From Thermodesulfobacteriota bacterium (lineage in GTDB: Bacteria; Desulfobacterota; Desulfobacteria; Desulfobacterales; Desulfosudaceae), in contig JBFMDX010000008.1 in the NCBI GenBank assembly GCA_040753795.1, forward strand, positions 62,001 to 126,000: a DNA stretch of 64,000 nucleotides, in the 5' to 3' direction. The position numbers were made by a program, and so were the translations under genes. Shown here in pieces: positions 39,201 to 46,673 of the stretch (its first letter is position 1; each line of letters opens with the position of its first letter). Below the pieces are notes generated by a model that was not told the origin of the DNA, did no database searches, and saw only the letters and a list, made by a program, of their open reading frames with translations.

Positions 39201-39359
39201 AAGGCATTCCCCGGCAGCCAGGATGAGGTCAATAAAAGGTCAGCGGAATATTTCGGCCAACTGGCCGCCTACGAGAATTGTCTAAAGGAAATCAGCGCTA
39301 AGCCGGTGGTGAAGATTTTGCACTATCCGGTGTCGGGGTGGGTGGTAAGGGTTGATTAA
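36222..39359 (+). CDS. AddA-like UvrD/Rep helicase-nuclease subunit
   Basis: A 1045-residue SF1A helicase with a C-terminal nuclease. The motifs in order are ASAGSGKTYRLS (Walker A, residues ~9-20), TTFTRKAAAELSERV (Ia), LLVDEFQDTSPIQ (II), VGDQKQSIYGFRG (III), TWHACKGLEWP (V, a variant of the usual VHKSKGLE) and LLYVGWTRARDRLIL (VI). The C-terminal RecB-like nuclease shows GEAIHTFY (His), SGFIDLLL (Asp), VIIDHKAF (Asp-x-Lys) and FGQLAAYENCL (Gln). With two nuclease sites in the pair this is AddAB-like rather than RecBCD-like. It may be the organism's only end-resection complex or an island-borne one; the GC content matches the chromosome. Confidence 0.88.
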   Translation: MRNIHIITASAGSGKTYRLSTLLHERITAGSVRPEAVIATTFTRKAAAELSERVRRHLIAGNLIEEANRLAAARMGTINSVCGRLISDFAFEQGIFPEAGVLDEAAANREVRRAISSVVTQDRARQLTELENRLTSFNWSESVRDIIGLARSNGLTTADLEKSKAHSRESIRYLLGRTSTAKAAADLEQSVKDELAALIPQIDLDEDTTKGTKSALDFCQNTLTQMQQGRPIAWAAWLKLTNPGFGKKSAELAQPLMALAAAHDSHPGLKQDLDDAIGLVFDIAIATLDIYQEHKRLWGVVDFTDQEVLMLELLDRPEVVSRLQGHIDLLLVDEFQDTSPIQLAILLKLAGISKETVWVGDQKQSIYGFRGTDPALMDTCLAEIVKNRRPEILDKSWRSRPPLVKLTSDVFSRAFARHGIPEDMIRLSPAHQKDDPDLGPTVEWWTITSSGRASQTQDAAALADGIRKLLNDPNTRVRDKATGATRPVKPGDIAILCRSHDVGRKTAAALESLNIRAVLPRTGLLNTPEIMAVMAGLRLWVDVRDSLAAAELARLFHFPDAPGQWLETLLKNPGAPAFADLPEITAIIAQSQLHPAAGIEQSLDRVCRAVNIRKWCLAWGDAAERFANLDSLKAHARNYINACFEEGIGCTPAGLIAHLYDLNANEEDSRAPVTGENAVNIVTWHACKGLEWPITVLAQIGKTFDPDPLGVQVVNNWRTFSLDNPLADRLLRFWISPYHERTKNSAFHDRLQNHPSMAETARQHNRQELRLLYVGWTRARDRLILAGREKEFSSGILAMLVDDQNQWLLCPPDKNKATWAGKKIDIHTRVLNPVDPEPRQTIPGKDYPDVCPPLQDSGHPPARLSPSAIPGTGRIISLEKISDRLPLADQADMTALGEAIHTFYAADRLGLEKTARLTLAADILHRWQTAASLTPEHLLQSADALTAWVDRNYPNASWKKEMPILHRLDNGTLISGFIDLLLETPEQLVIIDHKAFPGSQDEVNKRSAEYFGQLAAYENCLKEISAKPVVKILHYPVSGWVVRVD

Positions 39360-39381
39360 ATAATTTGTGTGGAATTTTTTC

Positions 39382-40437
39382 TCATTTTTTGTGGCCACGC
39401 TTATTGACAGTTTCAATCTGTTTCAGTTTTTTTTCCGCCTCAATGAAGTGTTTTTCGGCTTCGGTCGGTTCGGCCAACTGCCGTACCCGGAACCTTTCGT
39501 ATTCCTCGTGGGCTTTGCGCAACGCCTCTTCATGGCTTATTTTCCCGGCATGGGTGAGCAGCTCGCGGCCGGTCATGGTTAAAAACTGGTGCAGGCGCTC
39601 TATCCAATCGGCCATGGTCATGGGGTTGCGGTTCAAAGCCTGGATTTCAGCAACCTCAAGATAAGCGGTCACGATCCGGTTAAGCAGATCCAGTTCCTCT
39701 TTGTTCAGATAGTTTTTGGCCACTTCCACATCGCGCTTGAGCAGTTTATTGCCCGGATAATTGGTCACTCCCATATTGCTTCGCGCGGCATCGGCGCGTT
39801 CATAAATCAGTTCAGCCGCCGTTTGTCCATGGGCGGCCCAGTGCATCATGTTTTGCACCTGCCTGAAAAATTTCTGAGATGTCTCCACCATGGGGTCATA
39901 GTCAATGCTGGTGGCATAAATATCCAGCACCTTGCGCCAAAAAACCTTTTCTGAAGACCGGATGTCGCGAATACGGGCCAGCAACTCTTCAAAATAACGC
40001 CCGCCTTCCGGCTCTTTCAGCCGTTCATCATTTAGGGTAAATCCCTTGACGATATATTCCTTCAGACGCTGGGTGGCCCAGATGCGAAAGCGGGTGGCTA
40101 CCCGGCTCTTGATGCGGTAACCGACTGAAATGATTATGTCGAGGTTGTAAAAATCCAGTTCCCGGCGCACATCCCGATCCCCTTCCCGACGAACTGTTAA
40201 GAATTTCTTAATAGTTGCTTCCGGCGTCAGCTCCCCCTCTTCGTAAATGTTGCGGATATGCATGCTGATATTTGGAACCGTTGTCTGAAAAAGATCCGCC
40301 ATCCGTTGCTGCGTCAGCCAGACGGTCTCATCCTCCAACCGTACATCAATTTTTATCCGGCCGTCTTCCGCTTCATAAACGAGAAGCTGCCCCTTGTCGA
40401 AAGTTGAAATCGTGTTTGTCACCAAATCCCTGGTCAC
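39382..40437 (-). CDS. RhuM-family protein
   Basis: A 351-residue member of the RhuM (virulence protein RhuM/Fic-DOC associated) family. The N-terminal part has the family hallmark DVRLEDETVWLTQQRMADLFQTTVPNISMH (given here as a region of residues ~31-60), which looks like a KilA/HTH-like DNA-binding segment. This is followed by LDFYNLDIIISVGYRIKSRV and ATRFRIWATQRLKEYIVKGF, typical of the group. The start is GTG at 40437, eight bases after GGAGGA. RhuM proteins are widespread in restriction-modification and defence loci but have no established biochemical function. It follows the SNF2 helicase on the same strand and is probably co-transcribed; GC content is intermediate. Confidence 0.85.
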   Translation of the reverse strand: MTRDLVTNTISTFDKGQLLVYEAEDGRIKIDVRLEDETVWLTQQRMADLFQTTVPNISMHIRNIYEEGELTPEATIKKFLTVRREGDRDVRRELDFYNLDIIISVGYRIKSRVATRFRIWATQRLKEYIVKGFTLNDERLKEPEGGRYFEELLARIRDIRSSEKVFWRKVLDIYATSIDYDPMVETSQKFFRQVQNMMHWAAHGQTAAELIYERADAARSNMGVTNYPGNKLLKRDVEVAKNYLNKEELDLLNRIVTAYLEVAEIQALNRNPMTMADWIERLHQFLTMTGRELLTHAGKISHEEALRKAHEEYERFRVRQLAEPTEAEKHFIEAEKKLKQIETVNKRGHKK

Positions 40438-40509
40438 TTTTCATTTCCTCCTCAATGAGTTTCTCTACCCGGACAATGGCCCGGTCAATAAACCATAAAA
40501 CTAAGCCTT

Positions 40510-43320
40510 TTATTTTCGGATAGTATTCACCGGGTCAAAATCTGGTGCTGCTTTCGCTATTTTTAGGCGTTCTCCTTCTCCCAGCCTAGCCAACGCTTCC
40601 TCATCCAACAACGCCCCAAACAGTTGTGCCTCCAAAGAACGCCGTCGACTCTCAAGTGTTCGGAACTGCCATTCATCATAAGTGCCTTTAAAAACTACAA
40701 ACGTGCACTCGATCTTAGGATATGTCTCTGGGTTTTTATCGTTGTTTTTCCACTCGATAGCCATCTCGTTCCATAAGGACCGAATTCGATCAACCCTACC
40801 GATTTCCTGTTCAACAATTGCCGGATTCCACTCTGGATGAAAAAGAACAACTCTTCTGCAGGCTCGATGCAGATTAAGGCCTTCTCGTCCAACGAGGCTC
40901 TGGGCAACAAGAACTTTCGGCATCGCCCCTTTTCGATTGAATCGTTCCTGTACTATTCTCCGCGTAGACATTGCCATACTGCCGTCCATTAATCTGCAGA
41001 AACCGCCACGCTGAACCGTGGTTCTTTCGGTAGTATCAATTTCCATTGCACTTAACAGGTGATATGGCGTTATATGATCTCCAAGCGCATCAACTTCCCG
41101 GAATTCCTTATCACCATCCCATTCGGTACTTTTCTGGATATCTGAAGAGAGATTCTGATCATATGCACCCTGTATATAATCTGACCAGATTTCGATTATT
41201 CGCTTAGTCAAATTATTCCGACTGTCATCATCTAATTCAGTATCATTTTCGTTAAAAGAAAAAATATTTCTTCTATTTGATGTACCCTCAAGTAACTCTT
41301 CCAACAAATCAGCCCGCAGTTGGTGCAATACACTTTTTAAATTTTTTCCGGAAGATTCATCATCTTTCATGCTTTTGAGGCAGGAGTCTCCTGGAAGCTT
41401 TTTTAACAATTCATCTTCATCAAACCATCTTGCCAGACGTTCCTGAAGATTCAAATACTCTTTTTCGGCCTCTTTAAGTTTATTGATCAGGTCTTCTTTG
41501 TTTTTAAACCGTAAATGTGTATCACTGAATCCCAACATATCATTTCTATTGTCAAGACGTTGATAAGTATTCCAAAGTGCATCATCAGACACTCTCATCG
41601 AAAGAGTCGGTTTTCCTGATACAAGTTGACGTATCACATAGCGGGCGTTCAATTCTTTCACAAGTCCTTGCATTGGTTTGGTAAAAGTACCGAATACAAG
41701 AAATTTTTCGTCCGGATATTCCCGCAGTGTCGCCTCAATAAAGTCAGCTGTTTTTTGTACCCGTGGATGACTGGTACTATCCCACCTACCGTCATGATTT
41801 ATTACATGAGAAAGGGCAAGTTTATGCCAGAAACGAACACGGTTTTCTTTCGATAATTTAGGGCCCGGAATATTATTCGCAACCATATCTTGTTCTGCCG
41901 TGCCTGCACTCAAATCAAGCATTCCAGAAGCATAGCGGTATCTGACTATTTTAGCTCCATTGTTAACTTTTGTTCCAGCTGCCGCCAGAGACATGCCTTC
42001 CAACGCCAGTACCGCTTTTTTCCAAGGTTCATTTAAATCATTAATATCCACTGATAAGGTATTCATGAATCGATGGGGGTGTGCGGTTTCTTCAGAGATA
42101 AGAAGGTCCTTATGTTCCTTTTGATTGATTCTTCGGCGTCTGACCATTACCGGTCGCAGACTCGCTTCGAAATCTTTTGCAGTAATTTCAAGCTGATCAA
42201 TAGCCTGTGGATCGTCCGGAGCCATATTTGCTTTTTTCAAGCATTCCTCAAACTTAACCAGGCAGTCTTTTTCAACTTCATTGATTTTTGCCCGCTGCAG
42301 CAGGTCTTTCCATTGGCTTGCTCCCAATTCAACTGGAGTCGCAGTCAGGCAGAGACGTCGTGAAGTGCTGTTTCTCGGCTGGATGATCTCTTCAAGAAGG
42401 GTCGAAAGTCGTTTCATCACTCTACCGTTAGAATCGGAATCCTCTGATTGCTCTTCGCGACTTTTGTGTGCCTCGTCTATAATCAGAAGGTCCACTTTCC
42501 CAAGTATATGTCCGATAAGTTCATGCAGGGGTTTCCGGCCATAACCATTTTGCTGAAAGGGTTCCGCAGCATTGTCAAGTGGACTCCCATCACGCTTAAT
42601 CGGTGGGGCCATTTCATTTACAAAATTTTGTGTATGGCTACTTAAGGAATTATATTTTTTAACAAGATATTCAGCAGCTTTTTTTACCTGATTATTCCAT
42701 TTCTCCTCTTTTTCAATCTTGGTTTTCCATGATCGATTTGAGCGTTCATCAAACACGTTGCTTAAATACTTTATCCAAATCGAATTTCCATGTTCTTCAT
42801 TAGACAATGCGATCAGGCTTCTTACCAGAATTGGAAGTTCAAACTTCCAAAGCTCCGTATTGCTTTGAACCCGGTTTAAAAAGCCAAAGTTGTGCGAGAC
42901 CAGTAACCAATCGCCATTTTTCTGATTGACAAGTGGATAAGTATCAACGTCATCATAAATACCCCAGTATGATCGGAGCTTTTTAGCTTTTTTCAACGCA
43001 CAAGTGTCGGGGGCGACGGAATTAATTGAGTCGCTAAACTCCTTACTTTCAAATTCCCATTGATAAACAAGCCCCGGCGGCACTACTGCCGCAACCGCAC
43101 CACCTGCCCGCATAACCGCATCCATAATTGCAAGAGCCACTCTGGTTTTTCCCAAACCGACTTCATCCGCCAATATCGTTCCACCATCGCGGAGCCTCTT
43201 AACAATTGCTCTTGCCGCATGTTCCTGACCGAAACAGGGTTTCCCTTTGCCGGATGCGCTCATGGATGCAATGACAACTTCGAGGTGACTTGCCACATTG
43301 TCCCAATTAAAATTAGACAT
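40510..43320 (-). CDS. SNF2/DEAH-type helicase of an AT-rich defence-like module
   Basis: A 936-residue SF2 translocase. Walker A is ILADEVGLGKTRVALAI (residues ~49-65), and the DEAH box is VDLLIIDEAHKSRE. Motif III is RLCLTATPVELG, and the second RecA domain has FLVFGTFTKPM, QSLVGREGLNLHRA and motif VI QEIGRVDRIRSLWN. The ADEVGLGKT and GRVDRxxS forms are typical of the SNF2/RapA-like branch that moves on double-stranded DNA. A long charged insertion separates the two halves. The ATG at 43320 follows GGAGGTGG and overlaps the stop of the TDP1-like gene by eight bases; a longer reading to 43338 is rejected. The AT-rich composition differs sharply from the flanks. Confidence 0.85.
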   Translation of the reverse strand: MSNFNWDNVASHLEVVIASMSASGKGKPCFGQEHAARAIVKRLRDGGTILADEVGLGKTRVALAIMDAVMRAGGAVAAVVPPGLVYQWEFESKEFSDSINSVAPDTCALKKAKKLRSYWGIYDDVDTYPLVNQKNGDWLLVSHNFGFLNRVQSNTELWKFELPILVRSLIALSNEEHGNSIWIKYLSNVFDERSNRSWKTKIEKEEKWNNQVKKAAEYLVKKYNSLSSHTQNFVNEMAPPIKRDGSPLDNAAEPFQQNGYGRKPLHELIGHILGKVDLLIIDEAHKSREEQSEDSDSNGRVMKRLSTLLEEIIQPRNSTSRRLCLTATPVELGASQWKDLLQRAKINEVEKDCLVKFEECLKKANMAPDDPQAIDQLEITAKDFEASLRPVMVRRRRINQKEHKDLLISEETAHPHRFMNTLSVDINDLNEPWKKAVLALEGMSLAAAGTKVNNGAKIVRYRYASGMLDLSAGTAEQDMVANNIPGPKLSKENRVRFWHKLALSHVINHDGRWDSTSHPRVQKTADFIEATLREYPDEKFLVFGTFTKPMQGLVKELNARYVIRQLVSGKPTLSMRVSDDALWNTYQRLDNRNDMLGFSDTHLRFKNKEDLINKLKEAEKEYLNLQERLARWFDEDELLKKLPGDSCLKSMKDDESSGKNLKSVLHQLRADLLEELLEGTSNRRNIFSFNENDTELDDDSRNNLTKRIIEIWSDYIQGAYDQNLSSDIQKSTEWDGDKEFREVDALGDHITPYHLLSAMEIDTTERTTVQRGGFCRLMDGSMAMSTRRIVQERFNRKGAMPKVLVAQSLVGREGLNLHRACRRVVLFHPEWNPAIVEQEIGRVDRIRSLWNEMAIEWKNNDKNPETYPKIECTFVVFKGTYDEWQFRTLESRRRSLEAQLFGALLDEEALARLGEGERLKIAKAAPDFDPVNTIRK

Positions 43321-45313
43321 TTCCACCTCCAACAACACCCGGCATATTTTTCATGCCCCATTTGTTTACGAGTTCGTCAATTAACGCATTCCAAAATTTG
43401 TTTTTCCATGGAGGTGCAAAATCTGGACACTTTAACACTTCGAGAAAATTAATCCCTATTGAACGCCACTCTGTTATCTGCTCAGGTGACAGACAGGAAA
43501 TTGTGGCAGAAACTTGATTCACCCAATCTTCAATATATTCCGGCCCTGGAAGATGTTGATTACGATCCGCTAAAAATTCAACAAATCGCATGCTTGTATA
43601 AAGCGGGTATTGGTCCTTTGCAATGCCGCTCTTATCTGTTTTTTTCGGTTTAATGGAATGATTTTTGTCTTTTCCGTCTCCATCGTCTCCATCGTCTCCA
43701 TCGTCTTGATCGTTGTCATCCAAATTGTTATTCGGATAATTGAGAAGGAATGCAAATAGATCGTCGACACGACTTAACTCTGGTTTTTGAGAAGGGAACA
43801 TTCCGTTTTCAGTTATCACAGGAATAATATATCTATCCTGCCTCCAAATTACTTTCACATAATTCGGTATATTACCTTCCCATCCAACATCAACGGTAGA
43901 ACCGACCATAATTTGTTCAGAAATCTCATTATGCTTCAGCAGATAAATTTTATCGTCTTTTAAAGACACCGATCCATTATTCCAGGAAGGGCGCAATATA
44001 TTTTCTCCGGATACCTCGAAATATGTTATTGGAGGCGGTTCGGTAAATTCGATATCCGGTATAGACCCATTGTCGTTTCCTGATTTTAAATCGTTTTTAT
44101 CAACATCAATCTCATCACCACATGCAAGTGTTTTATACAGTGTATCCTCATTGAAGATTGCATTCGAATCGAAATGGAATACAACTCCAGCTTCAATGTT
44201 TCCCTTACCGAATTTGTCATTAGGACTTTGCCCGGGTGCCGAATGCAATCCCATCATACTAAGATTGCCTGACCCAATGTAAATAGAACCGTATTCTATT
44301 TTACCCGAGCTTTGTAATTTACCGACAAAGATGTACTTGGCGTGCAACCGCGATCTGCCTGCATCAGCAGGATCGGATGGTTTGAGAATTTCCCATGAAT
44401 TTCTTTGGGTATCACTTCTATCCCATAAGGCGACCTGCCCACAAAAATCCGGATTTGCAATCAGATATTTCCTTGGATCTTTCTGCAATACTTTTGCAGA
44501 CTTTAATTGAGTGCCGATAATGCTCAGTGATTTCGGTTCCAGATCAGAGTCACCTGCCTGCTCAAAAAAACCCGAACCGCAAACAAGCATATTTCGTGCA
44601 GGATGATCACCCTTCAGTCGAGAGATGATAGATGTTATCAAAGGCCTTCCGATTGCTTTCTCCTGAGTCCCATCAGGCAAAGGATGGTCAAGTGAAGTAA
44701 AAAAACGGGGCCTTTTTTTACCGATTGTTTGTTCCGCCTCCAGAGAATCAATCAGATTCAGCATTCTACTGCATAAACTTTTATTCACACTATAAAAGGT
44801 TATGAGATTTTTAAAAAACTGTGCGGCTGCGACTATGTCCAAAATATCTATTTTATCATCTGCGGACAATTTTCCAGATTCATTAGTTCTGACATCGAGG
44901 TACCACGCCATTTCGATTGTCTGATTGCCCGAAGATTCTGTCCAGTTACCACTCGTTACGACTAAACGGTAACATAATGGTTTTCCGTTAGGGGTTTTTC
45001 CGAAAGAGAGGAGGGCAACCTTAGCATGTTGTGATGCGATCCATTTTTTCCAGAGTTCACACCTATGAGGTTTAAGCCATATAAGGCCTGGCAGTTCCAA
45101 CTCGTTCAGATCCACACAATGGGGATTAAGCATAAGAAACAGATTTGTATATCCGCATAACCTTCTGTGCATCTTGCTGCGTTGTGTAAAAGTTTCAAGA
45201 ATTCGATCAACATACGACTGTGATGCACTATAAGCACAGGTAATTCCGACTTGTCCTACCAAGCCATCTGGAGGAAGAAACAATTCACTTAACGTCAAGT
45301 TGTTCGAAGACAC
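43313..45313 (-). CDS. TDP1/PLD-like phosphodiesterase of the AT-rich module
   Basis: A 666-residue protein with two phospholipase D-superfamily half-sites of the HKN type. The first is SQHAKVALLSF with VVTSGNWTESS (about His96, Lys98, Asn123). The second is RLHAKYIFVG with YIGSGNLSMMG (about His324, Lys326, Asn350), followed by NIEAGVVFHF. The missing Asp of classic HKD enzymes, and the SGNLS...E-x-G-V-x-F pattern, match tyrosyl-DNA phosphodiesterase 1 better than nucleases such as Nuc. It could cleave DNA-protein phosphodiester links or DNA ends. A low-complexity Asp/Gly stretch is near residue 550. The GTG start at 45313 follows GGAGGGGG and overlaps the previous stop by one base. Confidence 0.75.
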   Translation of the reverse strand: MSSNNLTLSELFLPPDGLVGQVGITCAYSASQSYVDRILETFTQRSKMHRRLCGYTNLFLMLNPHCVDLNELELPGLIWLKPHRCELWKKWIASQHAKVALLSFGKTPNGKPLCYRLVVTSGNWTESSGNQTIEMAWYLDVRTNESGKLSADDKIDILDIVAAAQFFKNLITFYSVNKSLCSRMLNLIDSLEAEQTIGKKRPRFFTSLDHPLPDGTQEKAIGRPLITSIISRLKGDHPARNMLVCGSGFFEQAGDSDLEPKSLSIIGTQLKSAKVLQKDPRKYLIANPDFCGQVALWDRSDTQRNSWEILKPSDPADAGRSRLHAKYIFVGKLQSSGKIEYGSIYIGSGNLSMMGLHSAPGQSPNDKFGKGNIEAGVVFHFDSNAIFNEDTLYKTLACGDEIDVDKNDLKSGNDNGSIPDIEFTEPPPITYFEVSGENILRPSWNNGSVSLKDDKIYLLKHNEISEQIMVGSTVDVGWEGNIPNYVKVIWRQDRYIIPVITENGMFPSQKPELSRVDDLFAFLLNYPNNNLDDNDQDDGDDGDDGDGKDKNHSIKPKKTDKSGIAKDQYPLYTSMRFVEFLADRNQHLPGPEYIEDWVNQVSATISCLSPEQITEWRSIGINFLEVLKCPDFAPPWKNKFWNALIDELVNKWGMKNMPGVVGGGNV
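43680..43706. repeat. Tandem 9-bp repeat (CCATCGTCT) inside the TDP1-like gene
   Basis: Three perfect copies of CCATCGTCT encode the DDGDDGD acidic stretch on the minus strand. Copy-number slippage would keep the reading frame, so it changes the length of an acidic linker rather than switching the gene off. Confidence 0.7.
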
Positions 45314-46611
45314 TATACTGTTCCCCCTCCACAATTGAGCCAGAGATTATGGAATTGTTGTAATCTGTTAAGCACCCAGGGGTTTTCATGATTCACTTCC
45401 GAAGGGGTATTGTCACCGGTTTCCTCGTCATGGATGTCAGTCTCCGAGAAACCTGTTTTAAATAAAGGCCCCTTTGAAACTTTTCCGTCGATGATTTGGA
45501 GTATGCGACCATCACGTGCCAGTAGAAACGACAGTTTTTCTTTTAGATTTTCACTCACCATTTGACTGGCAAAAACTTGTGCATCGCGCGGGTATGGCCC
45601 CTGTTTTTCTATTAAGGAAAGGTACTGTTCTGCGGATCGAGTTACCTCTCCAAAAGCATGAGCAATCTCCTGCAATTGTGATAATTTTACGATAGGTATA
45701 CCAATATCTTCATTTTCCATGGCCATTGCAGATACATCCAGCAGTTTGACACAACTCAACCGCATATCTTCAAATGCTTTTGCATTCAGTAAATGATTTG
45801 CGTGAATACGTGCTTTTTCGTCGGATACTGCCATCTTTTCTAAAAGGTCTTGCCACGAGCCTGAATCATTCTCTTTGAAATATTTGACGATTCGCCGACG
45901 TCTCTCTTGATCATCAGAGCAAACACCTCCAGTCACAAAGCTGTTAAGACGTCCTAATACAATTTCCTTCTCTTTTTCTGTAGGGTAACTGGGACCTAAC
46001 CTCTGTGAAATTGATTGTGGATCAACATATTGTCCTGGGCCTGCTTGTCCCTGAATCCATTCTGATAGAAATTTTACGACAGCTTTATTACCCCTTCCAA
46101 TTCCACTTTCCTGCTTAAGAAGAAATGCCTCTGCAAGAGATTCTCCCAATTTTGAAAGATGCATTGTGTTGAACCGAATTCCTTCGCCCTCCACAAACCC
46201 TAACCCGATATTGGAGGGTAAAGCACGAACGGTTGATTGCCGGTAGGTAATCTGAACGTAATGCCGTTTCTGAACCAATTGTCTGAAGTTCCAAGTGTCG
46301 TCATTCTCCTGATCTCGACTGAATGCCCGTTTCCCACGGAAAGAGTAAGTGTCCAAATTGTTTTGATATTCTGCCTTGCACCCAAGCGCCTCTATCGCGT
46401 TTGCAACTCTGATTGGACTTTCCTTAATATTCTCTTGAACTAATTTAAGGCCGGCAACTGCCCAGCTCAGTTGCCGAACAAACCATACACCACCAAGTCC
46501 CGGTATTGTTTGTTCCCGATGATAACGCATTGCAGACCGTAATCTGAATGTCAGATCAACACGGGAGGTGGGAATTACCTCCGGATCAGGAATGAAGAAT
46601 GTGCCAGACAT
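45313..46611 (-). CDS. Unknown protein, first gene of the AT-rich module
   Basis: A 432-residue protein that I do not recognise. It is soluble with no signal peptide. The N-terminus (PTSRVDLTFRLRSAMRYHRE, then GLGGVWFVRQLSWAVAG) is strongly conserved-looking and rich in Arg/Trp, as in DNA-binding or complex-assembly subunits. The middle and C-terminal parts are helical and charged (RRRRIVKYFKENDSGSWQDL; FGEVTRSAEQYLSLIEKQ). No nuclease, ATPase or methylase motif is seen. Shine-Dalgarno AAAGGAAA precedes the ATG. It overlaps the TDP1-like gene by one base, and that gene overlaps the helicase gene, so the three proteins are made together and probably form one complex. Confidence 0.7.
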   Translation of the reverse strand: MSGTFFIPDPEVIPTSRVDLTFRLRSAMRYHREQTIPGLGGVWFVRQLSWAVAGLKLVQENIKESPIRVANAIEALGCKAEYQNNLDTYSFRGKRAFSRDQENDDTWNFRQLVQKRHYVQITYRQSTVRALPSNIGLGFVEGEGIRFNTMHLSKLGESLAEAFLLKQESGIGRGNKAVVKFLSEWIQGQAGPGQYVDPQSISQRLGPSYPTEKEKEIVLGRLNSFVTGGVCSDDQERRRRIVKYFKENDSGSWQDLLEKMAVSDEKARIHANHLLNAKAFEDMRLSCVKLLDVSAMAMENEDIGIPIVKLSQLQEIAHAFGEVTRSAEQYLSLIEKQGPYPRDAQVFASQMVSENLKEKLSFLLARDGRILQIIDGKVSKGPLFKTGFSETDIHDEETGDNTPSEVNHENPWVLNRLQQFHNLWLNCGGGTV

Positions 46612-46673
46612 ATAATTTCCTTTGAATCTTCGTAATAGGACTTTTAAAACCTTTTCATATCAATTATCATCAT

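Noticed and set aside
43313-45313. Classical HKD phospholipase D / DISARM DrmC
   Set aside because: Both half-sites lack the Asp of HxKxxxxD and instead keep a downstream Asn as in TDP1; the partner genes DrmA/DrmB are absent.
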